The notes under the pieces: model-generated
Databases searched by the model: none
Told to the model about the DNA's origin: nothing
Seen by the model: only the letters and a program-made list of their open reading frames with translations
In this document: positions 43,322 through 52,150 of the stretch, piece after piece
Position numbering within the stretch: the first letter of the stretch is position 1
How the letters are laid out: every line of letters begins with the position of its first letter
Translations under genes and position numbers: made by a program
NCBI RefSeq assembly: GCF_008704555.1
Contig: NZ_CP023702.1
Location: 4,936,001 to 5,000,000 of the forward strand
Source of the DNA: Streptomyces nitrosporeus
Lineage (GTDB): Bacteria > Actinomycetota > Actinomycetes > Streptomycetales > Streptomycetaceae
Length of the DNA: 64,000 bases
Reading direction: 5' to 3'

Positions 43322-44508
43322 GGAGCGGCCTCCCGTGCGGTCCGGAGCGCCTGGGCACGCAGCGCCGCGGCCCGGCGCAGGGCGGCCACGGCCGGATCCG
43401 CCGGGTCACCCTCCTTGCCGGCCGCGGCGGCCAGCACCCCGGCCACCGTCGTCAGGCCGCCGAGCTCCCCCCGCACCCCGCGGCCCAGCGCCTCCACCGC
43501 CCCCGCGGCGCGGGCCTTCGCCCGGCAGTGGAAGGCCAGCTCACAGGCGGACAGGCATTCGGGGGCGTACGCGGCGGGCACCGCGTCGACGGCGGTGCCC
43601 AGCTCCCCGGGTGTACACGAGGGATCGAAGGTGACGCCCTCGGGGAGGGCGGCGGCGATGTCCTCCACCCGGGTCAGCCGGTCCAGCTGCCGGCGGGTCA
43701 CCGCCCGCTGCCTGCGTACGTCCACCACCGAGGCCGTCGGCAGGTTGGAGAAGTCCTTCGGGCAGACCAGCAGCACCTGGTGCCCGATCCGCGCACCCTC
43801 GGTCAGCGCCGCAGTCCGCTCCAGCGCCAGGACGTAGACGGCGGACTGGCGGGCCGCCGCACCGACCTTCGCGGCGTCCGCCGACCCGTCGATCATGGGG
43901 AACGACTTGATCTCGACGACCGTCCAGGTGCCGTCGGGGTGCACCACCACGGCGTCCGGCTCCAGGTGGACGGGCGAGCCCGCCACCTCCAGGGCCAGCA
44001 TCGGATGGTCCAGCAGCGTCCAGCCGCCCGCCGCCGTGGCCTCGCGCAACGCCAGTGCCGTCCGCGCGGTGCGGCCCTCGGGACCGGCGGCCGTCAGGTC
44101 CGGGACCACCGCCTCACCGGGGGCGTCCGCCCCGCCGCCGAGCCGTTCGGCCAGCAGCCGCAGCAGCTCCGTGCCGCCGTCGGCCTTGACCCGCGCCTCG
44201 AAGGCGTTGCCCCGGACGAAGGCGAACTGCGACTGCCCGAACGCGGCCGACACGCCGAGCGCGTCCGCCAGGACGCCCTTGTCGACACCGGCGCCGTCCA
44301 GGAGGGCGCGCCGCTTGCACCCGGGGTTCGCGGCGAGCGCGGCCAGTGCGCGGGCGTCCAGCGGGTGCGGGGGGACGGACGCGCCGCGCAGCTCAGCGAG
44401 CCGCTGCCGGAGCGTCGTCGTCGGCGGCTGCCGTGGCCCCGGCGGCGGTAGGGCCGCCGGCTGGGACGGGATCTGCGGAGGCGGTTCGCTGGCCGGGAAT
44501 TCGCTCAC
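43312..44508 (-). CDS. Cas4/AddB-like Fe-S PD-(D/E)XK nuclease, first gene of operon
   Basis: About 398 residues. The nuclease fold shows all expected pieces: RGNAFEARV (motif I acid), HLEPDAVVVHPDGTWTVVEI (Asp, then E-x-K in EIKSF) and ARQSAVYVLAL (QxxxY). A lone Cys in NPGCKRR (about residue 63) and a C-terminal C-x3-C-x5-C (ECLSACELAFHC) match the Cys layout of the iron-sulfur clamp of Cas4/AddB-type nucleases. It is likely a single-strand DNA exonuclease. GTG 44508 is the preferred start; 44538 is possible. The 5' end overlaps the PAP2 gene by more than 100 bases on the same strand. Confidence 0.75.
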   Translation of the reverse strand: MSEFPASEPPPQIPSQPAALPPPGPRQPPTTTLRQRLAELRGASVPPHPLDARALAALAANPGCKRRALLDGAGVDKGVLADALGVSAAFGQSQFAFVRGNAFEARVKADGGTELLRLLAERLGGGADAPGEAVVPDLTAAGPEGRTARTALALREATAAGGWTLLDHPMLALEVAGSPVHLEPDAVVVHPDGTWTVVEIKSFPMIDGSADAAKVGAAARQSAVYVLALERTAALTEGARIGHQVLLVCPKDFSNLPTASVVDVRRQRAVTRRQLDRLTRVEDIAAALPEGVTFDPSCTPGELGTAVDAVPAAYAPECLSACELAFHCRAKARAAGAVEALGRGVRGELGGLTTVAGVLAAAAGKEGDPADPAVAALRRAAALRAQALRTAREAAPCH

Positions 44509-45352
44509 CCGCGGAAGTCTTGCATCCGCCGCCGACAATCGGGGACCCCACGGGGGGTACGGGCGCGGGAACAGGGGTGCCGCGGGCCCGGATCCGGGCC
44601 TTGACCCGGTCGGCGATCCGCATGACCGGCCTGGTCAGCAGGGCCCCGGCCCCCATCACGGCGGCTCCGGCGACCGCGTCGAGGAAGTAGTGGTTCGCCG
44701 TGCCCATCACCACGAACACGGTGACCAGCGGATAGAGGATCCCGATGGCCCGCACGGCCGGACGGCGGCCGTAGCGCCACAGCAGGATCCCGCACCACAC
44801 GGCCCACCCGACGTGCAGGCTGGGCATCGCCGCGTACTGGTTGGTCATCCCGCTGAGCCCCCGCGGGGCGCTCGCGCCCGCGCCCCACCAGCCGTACTGG
44901 CTGTACTGGGCCATGGTGTCGACGAAGCCGTGCGGGGCGTCGAGCAGCCGGGGCGGGCACGTCGGCATCAGCGTGAAGCCGATCAGGCCGAGGAGCGTGG
45001 ACGTCATCAGCCAGGTCCTGGCCGCCCGGTAGGCGCCCGGCCTGCGGCGGAAGAGCCACACCAGGACGGCGGGGGTGACCAGGTAGTGCAGGGAGGCGTA
45101 GGCGAAGTCGGCCGGTATCCCCAGCCAGGCGTGCTCGGTCAGCAGCCGGTTGAGGGGGTGCTCCGCGTTGAGGTGCAGCGCCTTCTCCAGGCGGAGGATG
45201 GCCAGGCCGTTCTCCACGGCCGCCGGGACGTTCTCGTGGACCAGGAGCCGGCCCAGCGAGTACAGCCCGTACACCACGGCGATCAGCGGCAGTTCCGTCC
45301 ACCAGCGGGGCCGGGGGCCGGAAGAGCGGGTCGCGGCGGTGGCGTGCGGCAT
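44393..45352 (-). CDS. PAP2/AUR1-type membrane phosphatase
   Basis: A 319-residue protein with about six helices. The phosphatase motifs are AAMPSLHVGWAVWCG and GTANHYFLDAVAG, with the earlier part RLEKALHLN typical of the inositolphosphotransferase (AUR1-like) PAP2 subclass. It acts on lipid phosphates or headgroups at the outer membrane face. The last 60 or so residues are low-complexity (TAAGATAAADDDAPAAA) and overlap the beginning of the next gene, so the C-terminus may be an extension by loss of an earlier stop. Confidence 0.85.
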   Translation of the reverse strand: MPHATAATRSSGPRPRWWTELPLIAVVYGLYSLGRLLVHENVPAAVENGLAILRLEKALHLNAEHPLNRLLTEHAWLGIPADFAYASLHYLVTPAVLVWLFRRRPGAYRAARTWLMTSTLLGLIGFTLMPTCPPRLLDAPHGFVDTMAQYSQYGWWGAGASAPRGLSGMTNQYAAMPSLHVGWAVWCGILLWRYGRRPAVRAIGILYPLVTVFVVMGTANHYFLDAVAGAAVMGAGALLTRPVMRIADRVKARIRARGTPVPAPVPPVGSPIVGGGCKTSAGERIPGQRTASADPVPAGGPTAAGATAAADDDAPAAAR

Positions 45353-45666
45353 CCGGTGGCTCTCCCCTGTTCATGCGGTCGACGGCGGGCGTTCAACCGT
45401 ACGGTGGACGTGGGCCTGGCGGCCCGGCGGGGCGGGCCGCCCGCGGACAGGCGCGGACCGTGCCCCGCTAAGGGACGTCGGCGGCGCCCCGTGGGTTGCC
45501 CGTGAGGGCGGTGAGAGATGATGGAACGGGCCGTGCCGCACCGGCGTCCCGGCCGGTGGCCGCCACGGCCGCCCCTCCTCGCAGTCCAGGACACCGCTGT
45601 CCCGGACCCACCAGATCCTAGGGTCCCCCGATTTTCGGATCTCAGTACTTTTCAGGGAGAGCCGTC
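45353..45666. other. Intergenic promoter region
   Basis: About 310 bp between divergent genes. No coding signal. ATCCTAGGGT near 45615 is the only short palindromic-looking element. Confidence 0.35.
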
Positions 45667-46263
45667 ATGGCACCGCGAATCCTGCTGGCCCGGCACGGCC
45701 AGACGCAGTGGTCGCTCCAGGGCAACCACACCGGCAGGACAGACATCCCCCTTCTCGACGCGGGCCGGGAGGGCGCGAAGCTCCTCGGCGAACGGCTGCA
45801 CCGGGAGCCCTGGGCCGGGCTGACCGGGGTGGAGGTGCGGACCAGCCCCCTCGTCCGGGCGGCGGAGACCTGCGCCATCGCCGGTTTCGGCGACCGGGCC
45901 GAACCGTGGGACGCGCTGATGGAGTGGGACTACGGGGACTACGAGGGGCTGACCCCGGCGCAGATCAAGGACGGCCGGCCCGACTGGCTGATCTGGCGCG
46001 ACGGGGTCCCCGGCGGGGAGTCCATGGCCGGCATCACCGCCCGGGCGGACGCGATCGTGGAATGGGCGCGCTCGGCCGACCGGGACGTCCTGGTCTTCGC
46101 CCACGGGCACATCCTGCGGGTGCTGGGGGCGCGCTGGCTCGGCGAGGACATCGCGTTCGGCGCCCGGCTCCGGCTCGACCCGACCTCGCTGTCGGTGCTG
46201 GGGTGGGCGTACGGCCTGCCGGCCCTGGAGCGCTGGAACGACACGGGACACCTGGACGGCTGA
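45667..46263 (+). CDS. Histidine phosphatase family protein
   Basis: A 198-residue cytoplasmic enzyme of the phosphoglycerate-mutase-like superfamily: LARHGQTQWS (catalytic RHG), EWDYGDYEGLTP and VLVFAHGHILRVLGARWL (second His). It could be a sugar- or cofactor-phosphatase. GGGAGAG precedes the ATG. Confidence 0.88.
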   Translation: MAPRILLARHGQTQWSLQGNHTGRTDIPLLDAGREGAKLLGERLHREPWAGLTGVEVRTSPLVRAAETCAIAGFGDRAEPWDALMEWDYGDYEGLTPAQIKDGRPDWLIWRDGVPGGESMAGITARADAIVEWARSADRDVLVFAHGHILRVLGARWLGEDIAFGARLRLDPTSLSVLGWAYGLPALERWNDTGHLDG

Positions 46264-46359
46264 ACGGGCGGGCCGCCCGGCGGGCGGCGCGGGGCACGCC
46301 GTCCCGCGCGCTCATCCGCCGGGCGCCGGCCGTCCCGGCCGTCCCGGCCGTCGCGGTGG

Positions 46360-47718
46360 TCACACCGGCACGGCCGCGTAGCGGTCCAGCAGCGCCGTCA
46401 CCTGGGGGCCGCCCTGCGGGGCCAGTGCCCGCACCGTGTCCGCCAGCATGATCCGGATGCGCGAGGAGTGGACCCGTTCCAGCAGGTCCAGCACCTGGTG
46501 GCAGGCGTCCGCGGCCTCGTCCGCCGTCCCCGCGCGGGTGAGGTCCCCGGCCAGCTGGGCCTGGTACAGCGCGAGGTTCCGGGTGAAGTGCGGGTCCTGC
46601 AGACGGGCGGCCCGCCGCGCGTGCCAGCACGCCTTCGGCCAGTCGCCCAGCGCCGACCAGCACTGGGCGATCAGGAACTCCAGCTCCGCCTCCCGGAAGA
46701 AGCTCATCCACTCCAGGTCGGTGCCCGCGGCCCCCCGCTCGAACGCCGTACGCGCCCTGCCGATCGCCTGCTCGCAGCCCGAACGGTCCCCGAGCACCGC
46801 CCGGCCGCCCGCCTCCCGCAGCGAGAGCAGGGCCAGCAGCCTCGGCGAGCCCAGCGGACGGGCCACCCGCAGTCCGGCCTCCGCCGCCCGTACCGCCTCG
46901 CGGGCGCGCCCCATGTCCCGGGCCAGGAACGACGTGTTGCAGAAGGCGTGGGCCTCCAGCGCCGCGTCCCCGGCCAGCCGGGCCGTCGCGAGGGCTTCCG
47001 CGTAGTGCGAGCGGGCGTCGTCGAGGTGGCCCGAGTCGTGCGCGAGCCAGCCCACCGAGATCGCCAGCTCACCGGCGCTGGAGTACAGCCGGTCCACCGT
47101 GCTGCGGCGGGCCGTGGTGCCCGCGTCGAGCAGGGCGAAGGCGACCCGCAGCGGTTCGACCGCCTTGAGGTAGAGGCCGTCGGCACCGTGCCGGTCGTCC
47201 AGCAGCCGGATCTCCCGGACCGCCTTCTCCACCGCACCGACCTCGGCCTCACCCACCCGCCGCTGGACGGGCACGGTGAGCGGGCCGGCCGCGGCGGACG
47301 GCCCGCCCAGGCCCAGGGAAGCGGCCGCCACCGTGGCGGTTCCGCTGGTCATGAACACGCGACGCAGCACGTCGCACTCCTCGTCGGTATCGCTGTCGAG
47401 CGTGGGGGAAAGGGACAGCTCGTACGGGACCAGCCGGGCTGCCGTGCGCGCCCCCCGCCCGCGCACGCTCTCGCGGGCCGAGAATCCCAGGTCCACCAGG
47501 GTCGCCCCGGGGAACATGTGCAGGAACACCCGTTCGTACGCGTAGTTGGGGCAGCGGATCTCGCCGGCCTCCACGCGTCCGATGTACCGGGCGTCGCACG
47601 CGACCTGTTCACCGATCTCGCGCGCGGCTCTGCGGACGGCCGCCGCGAACTCCCCCGCGGAGCGCCGGCCGCGCAGCCGACGGAAGACGAGGTTGGGAAC
47701 TGCCCGTGTCGACACCAT
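46360..47718 (-). CDS. HTH/TPR regulatory protein
   Basis: A 452-residue protein with an N-terminal HTH-like part (about 10-75: RRLRGRRSAGEFAAAVRRAA, DARYIGRVEAGEIRC) and a long TPR region from about residue 150 (LYSSAGELAISVGWLAHDSG, YAEALATARLAGDAALEAHA). The family resembles actinobacterial NsdA-type developmental regulators; identity with NsdA is not claimed. Start 47718 is preferred because GAGAGGG lies upstream; the frame is open further. Confidence 0.75.
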   Translation of the reverse strand: MVSTRAVPNLVFRRLRGRRSAGEFAAAVRRAAREIGEQVACDARYIGRVEAGEIRCPNYAYERVFLHMFPGATLVDLGFSARESVRGRGARTAARLVPYELSLSPTLDSDTDEECDVLRRVFMTSGTATVAAASLGLGGPSAAAGPLTVPVQRRVGEAEVGAVEKAVREIRLLDDRHGADGLYLKAVEPLRVAFALLDAGTTARRSTVDRLYSSAGELAISVGWLAHDSGHLDDARSHYAEALATARLAGDAALEAHAFCNTSFLARDMGRAREAVRAAEAGLRVARPLGSPRLLALLSLREAGGRAVLGDRSGCEQAIGRARTAFERGAAGTDLEWMSFFREAELEFLIAQCWSALGDWPKACWHARRAARLQDPHFTRNLALYQAQLAGDLTRAGTADEAADACHQVLDLLERVHSSRIRIMLADTVRALAPQGGPQVTALLDRYAAVPV

Positions 47719-47962
47719 GGCGGGGCCCTCTCTGGTGCAGCCGGGCTCCTGCTTCCGGTGTCCCGGCGGAGCAAGAACGTACCTGTCATGGCAGGACACA
47801 CATACGGCAATTAGTCATAAAGGAGACATCTCTCCTGCAATCCGCCATGAACTGCCACCCTTTGCGGCGGTGTGCCGCCGTAGCCCTTGACGCGGCAGGC
47901 ACGTTGGTCCATGCGGAGACGGGGTGCGGTTCCCGTCCCGAGACGAGAAGGAGGGGGTTCCC

Positions 47963-48334
47963 ATGACGCACTTCGGACCGGACACCACCCCGTGCGACCT
48001 GGTGACCGTCCCGGCACGTCAGGGCCTGGAGGCCGTGGACATCCTGCGCAGGGGCGTCGACCACGCGGCCGTCGGGCCCGTCCTGCACGACGGTGCCTGC
48101 TCCACGCTCGGCTTCCTGGTGCCGCCGGGCACCGCGGACGGCTGGGACGTCCCCGGCAGCGCCTGTACGCGCACGGACGGCCGCGGGCTCCGCATCCCCG
48201 CCGAGCCGCCCGTCGCCGGGGGCGGCTGGCTCCTGCCCCCCGGAGCCGACGCCCCCGTCACCGACCCGGACGCGCTGCGGGCCGCGCTGGACCAGGCGGC
48301 CCTGCTCATCGAGGCGGCCGACAACCGGCGGTGA
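47963..48334 (+). CDS. Conserved hypothetical protein
   Basis: A 123-residue protein starting after GAAGGAGGGGG. No family recognised; compact and soluble (PCDLVTVPARQGLEAVDILR, RGLRIPAEPPVAGGGWLLPP). It lies in the gap downstream of the divergent TPR regulator, an arrangement like some XRE/small-protein pairs, but no DUF397 signature is present. Confidence 0.6.
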   Translation: MTHFGPDTTPCDLVTVPARQGLEAVDILRRGVDHAAVGPVLHDGACSTLGFLVPPGTADGWDVPGSACTRTDGRGLRIPAEPPVAGGGWLLPPGADAPVTDPDALRAALDQAALLIEAADNRR

Positions 48335-48481
48335 GGCGATAATGGCCGGGCAGGCGGAATCCCGCCGCCGGTCCGCCCCCGGGCGGTCCGTCCCACAGGA
48401 ACACCGGCCGTACGGGCCCGGACGCACCGGCCGCGCCGGCCCCGGCGCACCGGCCGGCCCGGTCAGCGAGGACGAGCGCAC

Positions 48482-49384
48482 GTGGCACGCCGAGAGACAT
48501 CCGCCAAGGGCGCCGGAGCCCGTAAACGGTCCGAGCGGCCCTCCGCGCACACCCGGGAGACCGTCTCGGCCCCGGTGGACGGCGGCCTCGCCGAACTCGT
48601 CCCCGACCGCGAACGCCCCCGGGCCCGCACCCTGCTGCTGGACGGCGCCCCGCAGTCCCATGTGGACCTCGACGACCCGGCGTACCTCTCCTTCGAGTAC
48701 CAGCGCAGGCTCGGCCACGTCATCGACCTCGCCGCACCCCCGAAGCAGCCGCTGCACGTCGTGCACCTGGGCGGCGGCGCCTTCACCCTCGCCCGCTACA
48801 TCGCCGCGACCCGCCCCCGGTCCACCCAGCAGATCGTGGAACTCGACGCACCACTGGTCCAGTTCGTACGCCGGGAACTCCCGCTGGACCCACAGGCCCG
48901 GATACGCGTGCGTGCCGCCGACGCCCGCGAGGGCCTCGGCAGGATCCAGGACGGCTGGGCGGACCTGATCGTCGCCGACGTCTTCAGCGGGGCCCGTACG
49001 CCCGCGCACCTCACCTCCGCCGAATTCCTCGCCGAGGTCCGCCGGGTGCTCAAACCGGGCGGCCAGTACGCCGCCAACCTCGCCGACGGACCACCGCTCG
49101 CCCACCTCCGCGGCCAGATCGCCACCGCCGCCTCGCTCTTCCCCGAACTCGCGCTGGCCGCCGACCCCACCGTCTGGCGGGGCCGCCGCTTCGGCAACGC
49201 CGTCCTGGTCGCCTCCGACCTGCCGATCGCCGTCGCCGAGCTGACCCGGCGGGTGGCGGGCGATCCGCACCCCGGCCGTGTCGAACACGGGCGCGCCCTG
49301 GCCGACTTCACCGGCGGCGCCGCCGTCGTCACCGACGCGGACGCCCGGCCGTCCCCGCCCCCGCCGCCCGGCACCTTCGGCTGA
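48482..49384 (+). CDS. Spermidine-synthase-like methyltransferase-fold protein
   Basis: A 300-residue protein of the polyamine aminopropyltransferase fold: HVVHLGGGAFTLARYIAATR (SAM-loop type), IVELDAPLV, GWADLIVADVFSGARTPAHL and LKPGGQYAANLAD. The catalytic Asp region is present. No N-terminal transporter is fused. GTG start. Whether it makes a polyamine is not certain, as many actinobacterial members have unknown substrates. Confidence 0.8.
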   Translation: MARRETSAKGAGARKRSERPSAHTRETVSAPVDGGLAELVPDRERPRARTLLLDGAPQSHVDLDDPAYLSFEYQRRLGHVIDLAAPPKQPLHVVHLGGGAFTLARYIAATRPRSTQQIVELDAPLVQFVRRELPLDPQARIRVRAADAREGLGRIQDGWADLIVADVFSGARTPAHLTSAEFLAEVRRVLKPGGQYAANLADGPPLAHLRGQIATAASLFPELALAADPTVWRGRRFGNAVLVASDLPIAVAELTRRVAGDPHPGRVEHGRALADFTGGAAVVTDADARPSPPPPPGTFG

Positions 49385-49470
49385 ACCCGCCGCCCGGTAC
49401 CTGTCCGGTGCCCTCGCCCGGCACCACCGGCCGGGGCCGCCGCACGCGTCTGACCGCGCGCCCGGGTCCG

Positions 49471-49660
49471 TCACTGCTCGACCACCTCGGTCCGGGGCGG
49501 ATGGCCGTTCCAGGTGCAGAAGACCGAGACCGTCGCCCCCCGACCCGTCACCGAAGTCCACCCGGATCCACCGGGTGTTCGGCCGCGCCCGCATCGACCA
49601 GCCGGGTTCCGGCGTGGCCGGGACGAGCTCCGCCGCGTCGTCCGACAGCTCCAGCACTAC
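49471..49660 (-). pseudogene. Frameshifted small protein relic
   Basis: One frame reads VVLELSDDAAELVPATPEPG through RWIRVDFGDGSG; after a run of six G the next frame reads ATVSVFCTWNGHPPRTEVVE and a TGA at 49471-49473. Removing one G would restore a single frame. The parent family is not recognised; a start is not obvious. Confidence 0.45.
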
Positions 49661-49689
49661 ACACGTCCGCCCCGTGTCGCGACGCTGCG

Positions 49690-49870
49690 CACCGCCCCGG
49701 AGGGCACGGGCGGCGCGGGACGGGCGCCGTGGGGTCCACAGGGCTGGACCTGGACATCGTCCACCGGGTCGCCGAATCCACCGGCGGGGACCTGCGGATC
49801 GGACGCTCGGTGCTCGGCGGCACGGAGGTGCGTCTCCGGATCGCCCTGGACGGGGCGCGCCGGGAGGGGG
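49690..49870 (+). pseudogene. Remnant of a histidine kinase catalytic domain
   Basis: The plus frame reads STGLDLDIVHRVAESTGGDL and RIGRSVLGGTEVRLRIAL, the G2-box end of a sensor kinase HATPase domain. N-box, dimerisation and sensor parts are absent on either side, and the frame continues open without the usual end. A two-component gene pair probably existed here. Confidence 0.6.
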
Positions 49871-50441
49871 ACCGGCTGGGCCGGCGCGGTGGACGGCGGC
49901 GGTACCGGAACGCGGACGGCGCCTTCCGGAAAGGCCGTTCGAGGGCTCTGCGGGCCGCTCCGGGGCCCCCGGAGCCCCGTTGGAGCCGGGACGGCGGACC
50001 GAGGCGGAACCGGGCCGCTGAGCGGGTCTGCGCCGCTTTGCGCCCTCCCCGGCGAACCCTCCCCACCGGCGGCGGAGTTCGGGGAAAGAACGCGGAAGCG
50101 CTCCCGCACCCCCCAGGAAGCCCCCGGGACGGCTCACCCCGTTCATTTTCCGGCGGGCCTTCCGGCCCGGACCGAAACCTTTGCCGCACCTTGGAATCCG
50201 GCACCGCGATCGGCCACCGGACGCGTCCCTCCTGCGGCCCAGGAGCCCCGGTTCGGGCCCAATACCCCTCTGACCTGCGGAAATTGGGAGAACGGCTTCG
50301 ACGGCATGCAGTATGTGCGCATGAACGCAAGACTGCGGTCGGACACGGTCGCGTGACTTGAAGGACACACTCGGGCAACGGAAGCGTCTTCAAGTCTTGA
50401 CACCCACCCCCCTGAGGCAGCAATCTTCCGGCATCAGCGCA

Positions 50442-50455
50442 TGGGAGCGCTCCCA
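50442..50455. promoter_or_regulatory. CebR box upstream of cebE
   Basis: TGGGAGCGCTCCCA, the perfect 14-bp palindrome bound by the cellobiose-responsive repressor CebR. It lies about 135 bp before the cebE start and so probably overlaps the promoter. Confidence 0.92.
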
Positions 50456-50589
50456 TATCGAACGAGGTTTTTCGCTCGTACGGGGACGACACCGCCCATG
50501 TCCTTCCCGTACCCCTGGCACCCGCACCCACCAGCGCGAATGCCGAGCAGATCGAACGCCAGTCCCACCTTGGAACAAGGAGTAGTGGA

Positions 50590-51915
50590 ATGCGCATCAC
50601 CCGCACCGTCGCAGGTAGAAGCCGCAGAACCGCCGTCATGGCCACCACCGGTCTCACCGCAGCGGCCCTGCTGCTGACCGGTTGCAGCGATTCGGGTTCG
50701 GACTCCGAGGAGGCCGCCGACGCGAACGGCAAGATCACCTTGACCCTGGCCGACTTCGGTCAGTTCGGGTACAAGGAGGCGGGCCTCTACGAGAAGTACG
50801 AGAAGGCCAACCCGAACATCAAGATCAAGGTCAACACCACGGCCGACGAGAAGATCTACTACCCCAAGTTCCTCCAGCAGCTCAACACGGGCAGCGGACT
50901 GGCCGACGTCCAGGGCATCGAGGTCGGCCGCGTCAAGGAGCTCGTCGACACCAAGGCCGACGCGTTCGCGGACCTGTCCGAGGCCATCGACACCAACCAG
51001 TGGGTCAACTGGAAGTCCCTGCAGGCCACCACCGACGAGGGCAAGGTGATCGGCGCCGGTACCGACATCGGCCCGATGTCGCTCTGCTACCGCCGTGACC
51101 TGTTCGAGCAGGCCGGTCTGCCGGCCGACCGCGAAGAGGTCGCCGCGAAGGTCGCCGGCGGCTGGGAGGACTACCTCAAGATGGGTGAGGAGTACCAGAA
51201 GAAGGCGCCGAAGGACACCTTCTTCATGGACTCCGCCAGCGCCATGTACAACGGCGTGGTCAGCTCCAACGAGGAGCAGTACTACTCCAAGGACGGCAAG
51301 GCGATCTACAAGGAGAGCGCCGGCGTCCAGGCGGGCTGGGACCTCGCCGCCGAGGCGGCCGAGAAGAAGCTGACCGCCGGTCTGCCGCAGTTCAGCGACA
51401 AGTGGCAGGCGGCCCTGCGCAAGGGCACCGTCGCCACCGTGGCCTGCCCCGCGTGGATGGCCGCGCAGATCTCCACGTACGCCGGTGACGCGTTCAAGGG
51501 CAAGTGGGACATCGCCCGCACCCCGGGCCAGACCGCTGCCAACTGGGGCGGCTCCTTCCTGGGTGTGCCCGCCAAGGGCAAGCACGTCAAGGAGGCCATG
51601 GCCTTCGTCAAGTGGCTGACCGCCCCCGAGCAGCAGGCCGCCGTGTTCAAGGCCGTCGGTGTCTTCCCGTCGAACAAGGGCGCCTACGAGCTTCCCGAGG
51701 TCAAGGAAGCCAAGCTCCCCTACTTCAACGACGCTCCCATCGGTGAGATCTACGCCGAGGAGTCCCAGGTGATCCCGGCCGCGGTGCTCGGCCCGAAGGA
51801 CGGTGTCATCAAGGACACCATCTCGACCCAGATCAACAACATGGAGACGCGGGGCACCAGCTCCGACGACGCCTGGAAGGCCGCCACGGAGGCCATCGAC
51901 AAGGTGATCGGCTGA
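50590..51915 (+). CDS. cebE: Cellobiose/cellotriose-binding lipoprotein CebE
   Basis: A 441-residue extracellular solute-binding protein with lipoprotein signal (AALLLTGC). The mature part is a family-1 SBP: LADFGQFGYKEAGLYEKYEK, IYYPKFLQQLNTGSGLADVQ, AWMAAQISTYAGDAFKGKWD. It captures cello-oligosaccharides for the CebFG permease. Assignment rests on operon order cebEFG-bglC-cebR and the CebR operators. Known system: the ATPase MsiK is encoded elsewhere, and indeed no ATPase gene is here. Confidence 0.93.
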   Translation: MRITRTVAGRSRRTAVMATTGLTAAALLLTGCSDSGSDSEEAADANGKITLTLADFGQFGYKEAGLYEKYEKANPNIKIKVNTTADEKIYYPKFLQQLNTGSGLADVQGIEVGRVKELVDTKADAFADLSEAIDTNQWVNWKSLQATTDEGKVIGAGTDIGPMSLCYRRDLFEQAGLPADREEVAAKVAGGWEDYLKMGEEYQKKAPKDTFFMDSASAMYNGVVSSNEEQYYSKDGKAIYKESAGVQAGWDLAAEAAEKKLTAGLPQFSDKWQAALRKGTVATVACPAWMAAQISTYAGDAFKGKWDIARTPGQTAANWGGSFLGVPAKGKHVKEAMAFVKWLTAPEQQAAVFKAVGVFPSNKGAYELPEVKEAKLPYFNDAPIGEIYAEESQVIPAAVLGPKDGVIKDTISTQINNMETRGTSSDDAWKAATEAIDKVIG

Positions 51916-51925
51916 CCCTCTCCGC

Positions 51926-51970
51926 TGCGGGCGGACCCGGACGCCTACCGAGCGTCCCGGTCCGCCCGCA
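51926..51970. terminator. Long hairpin between cebE and cebF
   Basis: Arms 51926-51944 and 51952-51970 pair over 19 bases with one mismatch around CTACCGA. Set just after the cebE stop, it probably attenuates or protects the message so that the binding protein is made in excess of the permeases. Confidence 0.8.
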
Positions 51971-52150
51971 CCGGCGCCGGTCCAGGGAAGTGTCCGGCAG
52001 ATCTTGACCAGGGGTGCGACGCCTGACCCTGATCCACCGGACACCTCCAGCGGCCGACCCCGCGCATGGAACCCGACACCTCCGCCGGACCTGACCAGAA
52101 TCCGGCCTGCCCCTGCGGTGTCGGCACACCCCAGGGAAGGACTCCCACCT

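Larger units (their letters stand above)
49385..50436. other. Decayed intergenic region upstream of cebE
   Basis: Roughly 1 kb without an intact gene. It contains two gene relics (49471-49660 minus and 49690-49870 plus) and ends in the cebE promoter with its CebR box. The stretch 49880-50430 shows no protein-like frame. Confidence 0.5.

Noticed and set aside
47786..50368. 860-codon minus-strand open frame
   Set aside because: It runs antisense through two credible plus-strand genes and reads as Arg/Gly/Pro-rich shadow; only a short segment near 49.5 kb resembles protein.
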